Below, piece after piece: positions 1-9,202 of a stretch of 64,000 nucleotides of DNA. The DNA comes from Bactrocera neohumeralis (lineage: Eukaryota; Arthropoda; Insecta; Diptera; Tephritidae). The position numbers were made by a program, and so were the translations under genes. Each line of letters starts with the position of its first letter. Position 1 is the first letter of the stretch. Below the pieces are notes generated by a model. That model was not told where the DNA came from and did no database searches. It saw only the letters and a list, made by a program, of their open reading frames with translations. The stretch spans positions 46,026,574 through 46,090,573 of the forward strand of contig NC_065921.1 of assembly GCF_024586455.1 (NCBI RefSeq). The letters run 5' to 3'.

Positions 1-464
1 TTGAGAGTGGCTAAGCACACACTAAACACTAATGGCAGAAACATAGAATACCGCTTCTTCCTTAGCTACGAGCGGCAAGCGTTTTGCTCTCGTTTTCATT
101 CGTACAATGCACAGTGGTTCCATTTGTATGGAGGATAGCGACAAAAATAGTTAGAATAGAGATACTGACCTGCAATATACACAGCATATTTCTGTTCATG
201 CAAGTACGATATTCTGAAAAAATCGCAATTGTATAACGCCCACTTTTCATATTCTACATATGTATATAATTCTAACGTTAAAATACCTGAGCATGTGATA
301 AATTTTGTTCCAATTCCCGGATTTATTATTAATAAATAGAAAGGAAAACGGATGTGCCATTTAATTTTATAAAATTAAACAATTTATTTTTTACAGTTCA
401 AATAAAAATTTTATTAATTTGGAAGAAAAATAAGGACGTTGTAAACCTCAATAAAAAAATTCCT

Positions 465-1097
465 TTACGTAATTAGTCTTCCAACAATTTTATTGTAGAT
501 TTTAATAATGCGCTTTTCTTTTTGCATGGCAATTTTCGTTGACCTGTAATAAATGGATCTAAGCTCAACAATAACATATGTATTTAGTAAATCCGTATTT
601 GTTGCAATTCGAGAAGTTTTCCTCGTATGTTGAAGCCTATACCTCTTAATATCCTTGTTTTTGGCTTCCGCAGCTTCCTCTGATAGTTCTCCAATGGATA
701 TTATTGCACTCTCGATGACTTCGGAACCATGCACTAGGATCTTGTGAACTGAAGGTGGAAGATAGAACCAAGGGTACTTCTCTACAAGCCCTTTAGCAGT
801 TTCAAGTGCGAATTGCTTAAATTTGTCCGCGTTTATTTTATATCCTGATGACATAGCTTGCAGTAATGCTGCACATCTTAGTATGAGCTCTTCGTCAACG
901 CCCGTTATTTGAGAAGCCAAACCAGCATTATTAAAAAAGTGTCTAGCCGTGTTGCCATCGTTTGACGTCCCACTACCTCCTGTTTTTGGCATGCCCACTA
1001 TTAAACCCATTTCTGATCTAAACTTATTTCTAACCTGATTTTTTTTTTCCATGAATTGAGTTTTATCTTCTGCCGACCTAATTTGCCATTTTATCAA
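465..1097 (-). pseudogene. Transib transposase, C-terminal third
   Basis: This is a 210-residue open stretch. It has a GGSGTSNDGNTAR motif (residues 40-52), an LPPSVHKILVHGSEVIE block (113-129) and a GELSEEAAEAKNKD block (136-149). The HK-L-H--E-IE and SE--E--NK pattern corresponds to the segment around the last catalytic Glu of RAG1 and Transib, so E140-E144 should contain that residue. The catalytic Asp region is absent. Upstream the sequence passes directly into the N-terminal remnant (1136-1450), which shows an internal deletion. No ATG starts this stretch; it is an interior piece of a longer protein. Confidence 0.82.
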
Positions 1098-1135
1098 TTT
1101 CTGCCAATTTTGCTATTCTACGTTGCTTAGTCCGT

Positions 1136-1450
1136 TAGGAGCATGCAGAGAAATCAGCAGTTGGGCGACCACGTTTACTCGCTTTTGCTTCTTCTTTTTC
1201 AGATGGCAAAGAGAGAGTTTCGAGACTTAAGGTAACAACCTCTTTGTAAGAGAGCCAATCCGAGTAGTTTCTTATAACGTCTGACTTTACGCGATGGTTT
1301 TGTTTCCACATCACCCCAATGCGTCTGCATAAATATTTTACACATTTCAGTATATCATCATACGGGTGTTCGACACCTTCAAAACCTGTTTTTCTGACTA
1401 TATCTTCAAAAACTTCCTGACCTTTCGTCGTACTTGATCCATTTTTGGAG
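1136..1450 (-). pseudogene. Transib transposase, N-terminal remnant
   Basis: Reading the minus strand gives a Lys/Arg-rich stretch with HPYDDILKCVKYLCRRIG, then a WKQNHRVKSDVIRNYSDWLS segment, and finally SKRGRPTADF. A nonsense codon interrupts it just after the GRP motif. GRP followed by a basic stretch is usual near the N-terminus of insect Transib-type transposases. It is joined about 35 nt later to the C-terminal part, with the central DD catalytic region missing. The start of the protein is not visible. Confidence 0.65.
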
Positions 1451-2205
1451 TATTAAATTTCAAAAATATAGGAGCGAGAAAATATGCATTGATGAGACGT
1501 TCCTACGATAAGAAATTTAAAAAATAAAAATCTCAGAGAGAAAGAGTGAGACAACAACAACTAATTCTACATTTGTTTATTGACATTACTTTCAAAAACC
1601 AATGCTTTAACACGCACATTTGATGTACAAAATACACTTTGAAACTAAAAAGTTAGGTTAGTTTAATGAACTTTATTTAGAAACCTGCAAATCCCTGCAC
1701 GTGAACTTAATATTATTTTAAACTATATACTTGTATCAACATTTACACACTAATCCGGTCATTCTTTCGCATTCGGTTGACAAAGTTACTAAATCTCCAA
1801 ATACATTTAACAAAGAACAACAAAACTGAATCAAAAAGACACTTCATTAAAATTTGTTATTCTAAAAACAACAGCACAATTTAAAAAATGTTTATTACTG
1901 AAAAATAATACTATTACCATCTACTTTAATTTCCATTTTCAGTATTTTTATTTAGACACTTTTTTAAATTAAACTTTTGCAGTTGAATGTACACGTTGCT
2001 TTCGCTTTTATTTTTGTCAACTATTTACTTCTGTGCAAGGCCGTACATATGTTGCTTTCACTCAAGAAGTTCCGTTAGAAATAATCAAAACAAACTCAAA
2101 ATACATAAATTTGATGGCATATGCAACTATTTATTTAGCTACAAGCCCAATATATAAACATAGACTTTTTTATTTTTGTCGTATGGGAGGAACCACCGTG
2201 CAATG

Positions 2206-3018
2206 TTGCCATTACTCAATACGCATATGTAGTTTTGCACACATCTAACTTTTCAATTATAATTTTTCATAATATAAAATATCAAAACTTAAATCAAACT
2301 AGTAAAACTAGTTTATATATTTATAAATAATAGCATTCGACTCTGATTTTGAGTTAGTTTAAGAAAATTTCGAACATATTGAAGACATTTTTTTAATTAC
2401 TACAGTATATCGAGATTGGCAACCCTGCGTTGTGAGAAAGCAAGCGTTTCTACGGGGAAAACCACAAATCGTTGGAAATTCTATGGTAAGCGGGCGGTAG
2501 AAGCGGTGTTGGCTTACCATTCACATTGCGTTCTCATAAGATTCACTTGGGCATATGTGTTTGAAGACACAGTGGTTCATAAACCGAAGTTATTATTAAA
2601 ATTACTTTTTATTAAGAAGTTTAAAGAAATAACCTGGTTTGAAACTTTTTCATTCGAAAATTTTATCTATGTTTGAAAGTACCTACACTTGTGAATAATT
2701 TTTTTCAATAATGAAATTAAACAAACATAAAATAAGTAGTAGGTTATCTGATTTAAATTGTGGTACAATAATGCGTGTAGCTACAGCAAATGAGATTAAA
2801 CCAAACATAGAATTTATTATTTGAAATAAACTAAATTAAATGCTGTTATAAAGACAAAAAAATGATTACTAAAATAAAATATTTATTATACGTTTTGTTA
2901 TTATACTTTTTGTTATTAGTCTTATATTTTATAAATTTATAGTAATTACAAAGAAACTTAAAATTGTTAGGCAATTTTACAGTTATTACCCACAGTGCAA
3001 CTTCCCATATATGCGCAC
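2206..3018. other. No gene seen; isolated Transib-like end
   Basis: This stretch is AT-rich and holds no protein I recognise. At 2568 the sequence CACAGTGGTTCAT matches the first 11 bases of the Transib terminal repeat, but I found no partner or duplication near it, so it may be a solitary end or chance. Confidence 0.3.
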
Positions 3019-3096
3019 GCTCTCATTTGTAAACATGGTCTGGCAAAATACGTTGCTCTCATTTGTAAATATGGAGTGGTAAAATACGTTGCTCTC
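3019..3096. repeat. 36-bp tandem repeat, just over two copies
   Basis: Units start at 3019 and 3055, each beginning GCTCTCATTTGTAAA and ending AAAATACGTT. A third partial unit (GCTCTCAC) follows at 3091. The unit is noncoding and lies next to the BEL/Pao fragment. Confidence 0.75.
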
Positions 3097-3203
3097 ACTT
3101 CCCTTTTCATGTTTGCCCGCGATGATCCCCTCATCTAGCCCTCAAAATGTGCACTCGTGCCCGAACGGGCAAAATGACACTGAGGGCTAATATACCCACC
3201 CTG

Positions 3204-3404
3204 CCATACGTCACCGTGGAAAGCTTATATATTTTAACGTTCTCGTTCGGGGATTCGCGCCAAATGATATGTTGGAGATCTCGATCTTCCGGTGATACTA
3301 AAACCTGGCGAACCATCTTTTCCACGTCAGCGGTCAGAGCAATTGCGTACCTTCGGAATCGGAAAAGGATATCGTTCAACGAATTCTGAATGGTAGGACC
3401 CACA
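3204..3404 (-). pseudogene. BEL/Pao reverse transcriptase fragment
   Basis: The minus strand encodes about 67 residues starting VGPTIQNSLNDILFRFRRY, followed by ALTADVEKMVRQVLV, then the segment DRDLQHIIWRESP and TVTYG. This is the RT region around the first catalytic Asp (in TADVEKM) of BEL/Pao elements. Homology stops abruptly after TYG, where the family normally continues into the next RT motif. Nothing of gag, integrase or RNase H is attached. It is a short relic. Confidence 0.8.
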
Positions 3405-3552
3405 CGCTGTATGTATATCATATATGTCGGCGCACCCTAATAGTGTGTGGATATTGGTATGCGTGTGTGAGTGTATGTGTATACAATTTAGGGAATTTCA
3501 TTAGAAGACTAAGTTCCTCATAATTGCATCAGCCGTTGATTGTACTGTGATT

Positions 3553-3702
3553 GGTTGTCTGCATGTTGTCGCTTTGGGAAGTACCGGTTTAGCGCGGCGA
3601 CAACGTGGCGTCGCCACCGTCGAGTGTGGTTGTCTGCATGTCGTCTCTTCAAGGAGTACCGTTTTAGCGGGACGACAGCGTGGCGTCGCTATCGTCGAGC
3701 GT
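3553..3702 (+). repeat. 75-bp imperfect tandem duplication
   Basis: Two units (3553-3627 and 3628-3702) both begin GGTTGTCTGCATGT and contain GTGGCGTCGC. The period of 75 is divisible by three and the plus-strand reading stays open through both (25 residues each, beginning GCLHVV). The stretch is GC-richer than its surroundings. It may belong to the untranslated leader or LTR of a retroelement, since an ATGTCTACCGAAGAC start-like context follows at 3855, but I cannot show that. Confidence 0.6.
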
Positions 3703-3913
3703 GGTTCGGTGGTAAGTTCAAAAGGAAGAAAACGACGTAGAGTCAGTCGAGTTGAGGACTTGATCTAGTGAACTCGTGTTCAAGAGTTAATAGTGTGAAG
3801 AGAGAAAATATTGTGAAGTGTAAGTGTGAAACCGAAACTCGCTACGCTGCAAACATGTCTACCGAAGACAATGGGATTCCGACATATATATTATATGTTT
3901 TTATGCATAAGTA

Positions 3914-4055
3914 AAAAAACAAGTAAGGAAGGACTGAGCTCGGTTGCAACCGAAAATTCTATACTTTTGCAACTTGCAAGAATCAAAATCAGGGAAGTAT
4001 GTTAATGTGTAAAATGTCAATCAAATGATCGCAATCCAAGCAATATTATACATAT
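3914..4055 (+). repeat. DINE-1/mini-me-like fragment
   Basis: It begins CAAGTAAGGAAGGACTGAGC and continues with TTGCAACCGAAAATTCTATA and an AACTTGCAAG motif. The same head is seen in the DINE-like copies at 50811 and 62744. It is short and has no second end. Confidence 0.5.
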
Positions 4056-4152
4056 GTATTTGGTAGTGATGCGGTACTAAGCGAGTCGCTGTGAACACTT
4101 TGATGGTCGTTGACAAACTATATTTCAATTTTGTGCTTTTGATCTAACATTC

Positions 4153-4278
4153 TTAAGTTTTAGGATAAATTACATAAAATGGCGAACTTAAGAAGTATAG
4201 TACGAATAACTATTATCTATAGTACAAATAAAAATTAGGAGTAATTATTATAATTAATGTGGAGTGGTGATCTCCACA
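4153..4278 (-). repeat. Ty3/gypsy LTR start (fragment 1)
   Basis: On the minus strand it starts TGTGGAGATCACCACTCC, a TG start with a short inverted motif. It runs through CCTAATTTTTATTTGTACTA to about 4153. A very similar copy lies at 5714-5836. The pol stop codon (4254-4256) falls inside it. The far end of the LTR cannot be placed because the two copies diverge at 4153 and 5714. Confidence 0.6.
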
Positions 4279-4440
4279 TTACCCCCTTCTAGATTTTGTG
4301 AATTGACTTGCAATACATCTAGAGGGTTTGATGTTTGGTTAGAATTAACAACTGGTTCTTCATCTGCTATATTGTAACTTGGCTTGAGGCGGTCGATTGA
4401 AATAACGATGTTTTTGCCTTTTATTTCGATTGTAAAATTT
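4254..4440 (-). pseudogene. Ty3/gypsy Pol, extreme C-terminus
   Basis: The minus strand reads NFTIEIKGKNIVISIDRLKP followed by about 40 residues and a stop at 4254-4256. The basic stretch ending in DRLKP is typical for the end of Ty3/gypsy integrases. The rest of Pol is cut off by the N run at 4441-4540. On the other side of the gap is a hAT transposase, so the two pieces do not belong to one gene. Confidence 0.6.
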
Positions 4441-4540
4441 NNNNNNNNNNNNNNNNNNNNNNNNNNNNNNNNNNNNNNNNNNNNNNNNNNNNNNNNNNNN
4501 NNNNNNNNNNNNNNNNNNNNNNNNNNNNNNNNNNNNNNNN
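4441..4540. other. Assembly gap, 100 N
   Basis: This is a run of exactly 100 N, which usually stands for a gap of unknown length. Gypsy sequence lies on the left and hAT sequence on the right. Confidence 0.99.
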
Positions 4541-5209
4541 AAATGTAGTGTAATTGCTATGTAACTCACTGTATTGCGAGATGTCCAACAATCGGTTGTA
4601 ATGCAGAATTTAATACCATTCGCCACTTTTAGTTTCACTTTTTCGACGCATGCTTCATATAATGCCGGAATTATCGTTCTTGATACTATCTACATGCCGA
4701 CTGGGTAGTTCATATGCAGGATTTAGCGCTTTAACGAATTGGACAAATCCGCTGTCCTCGACAATGCTGAAAGGTTGTAAGTCTTTAATGAAGAGCATTG
4801 GCAAAGCATCATCTATTTCCTTTTTTGCCTTTGCAGAAATCTTCATGTTATATATCCCGGCAGTTATTTTAGATTGGCGAAGAACAGGCTCTGAAACTAT
4901 ATTTAAATCTCTTAACTGAAATCCGAAGTAAAAATGTTATGTTTTACCGTATTGTACATTTGTTTCCGTAACTTCATGCTGTGCATCTGGATTTTCCGTT
5001 TGTTTACTTCCTATTTTTTGCACCGTCGCTGCTCCTGGAAGTTCCACTGTTGGATGCCGATTTTGCATATGTTTTTTTAAATTCGTATTCGACGTTTTAT
5101 ATGATATATCTTTGTTACAAATTTTGCATTTTGCATGAGTATCATTTATTGCTTGAAAAATTGCCACATTTTCACTTCGTTTTTTATTTATTTTAAAAGA
5201 CATGTTCAC
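4541..5209 (-). pseudogene. hAT transposase with BED zinc finger, N-terminal half, broken
   Basis: Three minus-strand pieces lie in order. The first (4937-5209) starts MNMSFKINKKRSENVAIF and carries a BED-type finger: CKICNKDIS, then LKKHMQNRH (C-x2-C and H-x4-H). The second (4655-4846) has AKKEIDDALPMLFIKDLQPF and SIVEDSGFVQFVKALNP, a conserved hAT block. The third (4541-4638) has CITTDCWTSRNTVSYIAITL, the segment with the first catalytic Asp. The pieces are in different frames or separated by stops, and everything after the first catalytic motif is missing. In the family the protein is a nuclear cut-and-paste transposase that forms oligomers. Confidence 0.85.
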
Positions 5210-5595
5210 AATATTTAATAAATTTAAGAAAATTCGAATTCAAAATATTTTAATTTATGCAAAATGCTCAACGGAATTAAATAAAACGCAATACACATAT
5301 ATTCACAGTGAAAAAGTATTCAAAATCAAAACGTCTAACCACAAACAGTCACCACATATATTCACAATGATTAAAGAAGTATTCAAAATCACAATTCCTA
5401 CTACACCAAAAAAAATCACCACATGCAATTATTGTTCATAAGCTAGTGTCAATTGTAAATTTCATTCACAGTGAAATATTGGCATGAAGAAAAATCACCA
5501 ATCACTGATATTTTGGGCTAGCAATAGCAGTGACTATAAGCGATTTTTCAATCACAGTGATAAAATCACCGGTGGTGAAATATCGCTCATCACTA
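4541..5595 (-). mobile_element. hAT transposon, 5' half
   Basis: The element starts at about 5595 on the minus strand with TAGTGATGAGCGATATTTCA. The nearby 5460-5595 sequence is rich in short inverted motifs around CAGTGA and TCACTG, as expected for hAT subterminal repeats. The coding remnant lies at 4541-5209. The other end is lost in the gap; a TAGTGATG at 4063 is too short to call as the partner. The right flank (from 5594) is LTR sequence, so the hAT element appears to have inserted into a gypsy LTR. Confidence 0.7.
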
Positions 5596-5836
5596 GCGAG
5601 AACGACAACTGTCGGCCTGCAGTCGTGTAGTCGTGCAGCTGTCAAAATAACAGTGTCCATAAGAACGTGTGTATTTTAATATTTGACAGATCTAGTTTGC
5701 AGTTCTTCATTCGTTAAGTTTTAGGATAAATTACATAAAATGGCAAACTTAAGAAATATAGTACGAATAACTATTATGTACAGTACAAATAAAAATTAGG
5801 AGTAATTATTATAATTAGTGTAGAGTGGTGATCTCC
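5594..5836 (-). repeat. Ty3/gypsy LTR fragment 2
   Basis: The part 5714-5836 matches the LTR start at 4153-4276. The part 5594-5703 matches a 110-bp stretch inside the 5' LTR of the element at 52513-58802 (58587-58696) with only a few differences. The hAT element ends exactly at its left border. Confidence 0.65.
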
Positions 5837-5858
5837 ATATACGTATGTATATATATTA

Positions 5859-6171
5859 GGGGGGGGGGGGTCCGATTTAAAAATCGCCCATTGCTCTATG
5901 AAAATCATATTCTAGGGATCAAAATAAGATACTTTGCCGAAGGAACCATACCTCTGAAACGAATTTTGATGTCCCCCGATTTGGGTCGAACTTTTGGGTA
6001 GGGGCAAATTTTGAAAAATCCCACTTTGACCCATTTAGAGTGCTCCAATCGAGTCCAAATGTATGACCGACCCCCACTAACTTTGGACGGCCGATCCACC
6101 CATGCCAGTGGCACACCCCTTGAACTCCCCTGGGGTTCCCCATACAATCATTTCAAAAAATCACCATTTTT
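5859..6171. repeat. Left terminal inverted repeat
   Basis: This is the inverted partner of 8858-9176. Shared stretches include AATCGCCCATTGCTCTATGA, ATTCTAGGGATCAAAATAAG and CAATCATTTCAAAAAATCAC. The outermost bases have degenerated into a run of about twelve G. Confidence 0.9.
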
Positions 6172-6317
6172 GGTGATTTACATGAAAAACTCAGCTAAAT
6201 TGGTATGTTTTTTCTTTATTTTTATTTATTTATTTATTTATAATAATATCTATTTTTTCTCTTAAGAAATTTATTTAGTCAGAACATATGTAAATGAAAA
6301 AAATTAATTTAAGTGAG

Positions 6318-8577
6318 TTATAGAAAAGAAATTAAAAAAACTATTGTTTGAAGTCTTTTACTTTCAAGTCTGGGCAATTTCGCACGGCTCTCTAATGTCG
6401 TCGCCATAACAGCCTCTACATTTTCCGGTACAACCCGTTTGGAAACGCTAGCTAGCAATTGAACATGTCGTCCCGTTCCTTGTATGTATGATGGAATTTT
6501 TGGATCATTAAACGGTGGATCATCTTGATTTAAATATTCTTTCAATATATCGTACGGAATGCTTCGCGTGAATGGTGGTTCAAATACGATATTTATATCA
6601 TTCAAATTGATCATTTCCGTATAACTTGTGCAATTAAAGTTTATATCTGGTTTTTTATAAACTCTAAGTTCCATTGGCTCGTCAACATCGGTTCGATGAT
6701 GTAGAATTTTCTTGATGGCACAGTCGCGCTTTTCTTTCCTATCATCAAACAACATTGATGACAAGATATTTTCCGAATGCGCATAATATGAATTATCTTT
6801 AATTACTTGATTGACAATTTTGCCTAAATGAGGTTCTAGAAATCGTGACCAACCAATGAACTTGAAAAATAATGCACTGCCGTACACGACAGAGCTGTAA
6901 TACTTGATATAACATAACATTTAATTATAAATTCAACCAGAATTCTTAAATTTGCATCTGGATTTTCCGTTGTCACATATAATCGCAATAATCTAGCGGC
7001 CTTGGTGAGCCACCGAGAATGTACAATTTTCCCTGGTTTGATGTTAGCCAGATCCACCGGAACCACGCCGCTAGAAATTGCATGGGCCATGTCGTATAAG
7101 TACTTCGAATCGGTGGAAAATTCTTTTTTTTCTGGAGCAGGGGCATATTTTGCAACTCAATTTTCTGGAAGCCGTCCACCACCTAAAAATATATAATAAT
7201 AAAATAATTAAAAATTGTTGACAATTATAATAAATGAGTGATAGCAATAACTTACCGGAAGAGTTTCACAAGTTTCGATTTGACGGCTCAGTTTTCCGGT
7301 TGCCGATCTTGGTCCAGTGCTGGTTGATTTATCCAAAGCTTCAAACAAATGCCGAAACGGAAGTTCGTTGAAGTGTAGAAGGCAAACAAACCAATGCAAT
7401 GGTCTTTTTAACAGCAATTCGAATCGTCGTATAATTCCACCGTGTGGGCCAGTGTTTGTTCGCTCACCGTCAGTGCATATTCCAATTAATGTATCCAGTG
7501 ATATATTTTTATCGTTGAAAAAACCATTTAATTTTGTTGTTTTGTATTCAGCGGTTTCATGTTCCAGTCTTACGTAACCAATCAATTCAGAATTGGGTTC
7601 TCTCAAAATAACAAGATGAGGTTCTTTTACCATCCTAGTGTGATACTTCTCATCATCTCATTTTATCTATCTTTAAAGTATAATCTTTTCTACCATCGAA
7701 TGAAAACGCTAACAAATTGGTATCATCTAACCGTTTGCGAAGCACTTCTTGTCTGCATTTCTCTTTTTCTCTACGAACTTTCGATTTATCCATGATGAGA
7801 GGTTTCCCATGCTTATCTTTAATTTTAAAATCTTGCAAAAGAGCGGTTCCCAATGCTGATGCTACTCTGTCAGGCACACCAAATCTGTCACATACCAAGG
7901 CAAAGTTAAAACAAACGTATCTCTCTGTGTATTGTGAACTTGTGCTTCTATCCATATCTTCGTGAACCGGTGGCGGTGCGTATGTTGAATCATCGGGATC
8001 TTGGTATGTTGGCATTGATGACATAGACGTTGCTCCTTGCTCTTCAGTTTCCATCATAAATGCATTCATTGTTAGTCTTCTCTGATTATGTTGATCGTGC
8101 ATGAACTCTTTGAGGCGTTCGGGAACCCAGCCGCATGCACATGGAGCTGCCTTCAAATCGCATTTACATGTTCCAATGTAAAAAATTGTTTCAGAGATTT
8201 TACATACTCTGTAAATTGTTGGGTGTTGTTTCTTCTCTTGATTTGCTCTTGATACTTGTCAAGCAATTTATTCAATTTATTACATACACTTTTTTCAGCA
8301 TTATTTCCATACCAAGTTTTTCCCAAATTCCAACCAACTTATCTTGTACTTGAATAGTGAATGATTTATGAGAAAACTTTTTTTGTTCTGTTTTAGCACG
8401 TTCGCTTAAGTAAAAATAATATCTCAAGATATCCAGATGGGTTGGTAAATTAAGATCAGTCAAATTAGTAGACACACCAAAAACAGTAACATCATGCTTG
8501 GGTATATGACTCATTGGGTTTTTGATAGTTGTTGATGTAGTTGCTTTATCTTGCGGTGTAGAGGATGGTGGATTCAT
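6318..8577 (-). pseudogene. DDE-type transposase of the long-TIR element, broken
   Basis: It starts at an ATG (8577, MNPPSSTPQ). The remnants follow in order: 8272-8577; about 8156-8190 with a CKC---CAC cysteine cluster; 7653-8156 with CDRFGVPDRVAS and LAFSFDGRKDY (first likely catalytic Asp); 7208-7633 with GICTDGERTNTG (second likely Asp) and WFVCLLHFNELP, a C-x2-H motif placed as in several DDE superfamilies; and 6318-7090 with PGKIVHSRWLTKAARLLRLY. A good intron lies at 7183-7255. Frameshifts are visible near 7655, in an A run near 7120 and near 6905; near 8310 there is another frameshift or a second intron. The family resembles widespread invertebrate proteins annotated as uncharacterised. 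I do not assign a superfamily name. Confidence 0.65.
7183..7255 (-). other. Predicted 73-bp intron in the transposase
   Basis: The minus strand shows TTCCG|GTAAGTTATT at the donor and ATATATTTTTAG|GTGGTGGAC at the acceptor. The interior is AT-rich. Splicing joins the conserved CETLP motif to a VVDGFQKIE segment in an open frame, as expected for a continuous protein. Confidence 0.75.
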
Positions 8578-8857
8578 TGTAAACTTTTTGAGGTAATAAG
8601 AATGAAATGGTAATTGTAAAGTAAGACGCGTAGGGTTTCGGTTGTTAAATAGAACTCAGCTCTGGTTGCCCAGAGCTCCTTTATTTATAGCATTCCTTAT
8701 CCTAATTTATGTATGCACCACATGCTGAGTGCATACACACATCTTTACACTAATCTACTGTACATACCGACAGTATGTACACATATCTTAAGCATAAGTG
8801 TTTTCAAGGGCAAACACAATTGTCTATTGTTAGCTTAAGATCATTTGCGAAAATGAA

Positions 8858-9176
8858 AGTGGTGATTTTTTGAAATGATTGTATGGGGAACCCCCCAGGG
8901 GAGTTCCAGGGGGTGTGCCACTGGCATGGGTGGATCGGTCGTATAAAGTTAGTGGGGGTCCGTCATACATTTGGACTCGATTGGAGCACTCTAAATGGGT
9001 CAAAATGGGATTTTTCAAAATTTGCCCCTACCCAAAAGTTCGACCCAAATTGGGGGACATCAAAATTCGTTTCAGAGGTATGGTTCCTGCGGCAAAGTAT
9101 CTTATTTTGATCCCTAGAATATGATTTTCATAGAGCAATGGGCGATTTTTTTGCCTCCCCACAAATCGACCCGGCC
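8858..9176. repeat. Right terminal inverted repeat
   Basis: This is the inverted partner of 5859-6171. Its outer end reads CAAATCGACCCGGCC, so the element begins GGCCGGGTCGATTTG. The MITE at 31153-31370 shares part of this end. Confidence 0.9.
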
Positions 9177-9202
9177 TAATATATATATATATATATATAT
9201 AT
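9177..9202. repeat. (TA)n microsatellite
   Basis: An almost pure TA run follows the transposon directly. TA-rich target sites are common for DNA transposons. Confidence 0.9.

Larger units (their letters stand above)
110..2200 (-). mobile_element. Transib DNA transposon, complete ends, internally deleted
   Basis: The ends are inverted: the left end reads CACAGTGGTTCC and the complement of the right end reads CACGGTGGTTCC. Both are followed a little further in by GACAAAAATA. The element is flanked by an exact 5-bp direct repeat, CAATG, at 105-109 and 2201-2205. A 5-bp duplication and a CAC-type end are the known signature of Transib, the RAG1-related transposon superfamily. The protein remnants inside (minus strand, 465-1450) agree. 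About 1.1 kb is missing from the middle of the coding region, so this copy could move only with help from another. The stretches 250-464 and 1450-2160 hold no recognisable gene. Confidence 0.88.
5859..9176 (-). mobile_element. DNA transposon with long terminal inverted repeats, superfamily not identified
   Basis: Two arms of about 315 bp (5859-6171 and 8858-9176) are inverted copies of each other. The element starts GGCCGGGTCGATTT in the right arm; the left arm start is blurred by a run of G. Both flanks are TA-rich (TTA before, TAAT after), which fits a TA or similar short duplication. The interior holds a minus-strand transposase remnant (6318-8577). The stretch 8578-8857 between the coding start and the right arm has no other gene. 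Confidence 0.8.

Noticed and set aside
2416..2676. 86-residue plus-strand frame
   Set aside because: No recognisable domain, no start context, and ordinary AT-rich composition.
4063..4070. TAGTGATG as the left end of the hAT element
   Set aside because: Only eight bases agree with the other end, no duplication is seen, and gypsy sequence and a gap lie between.
4360..4638. Single protein reading across the N run
   Set aside because: The frame joins hAT codons with gypsy sequence through 100 unknown bases and has no meaning.
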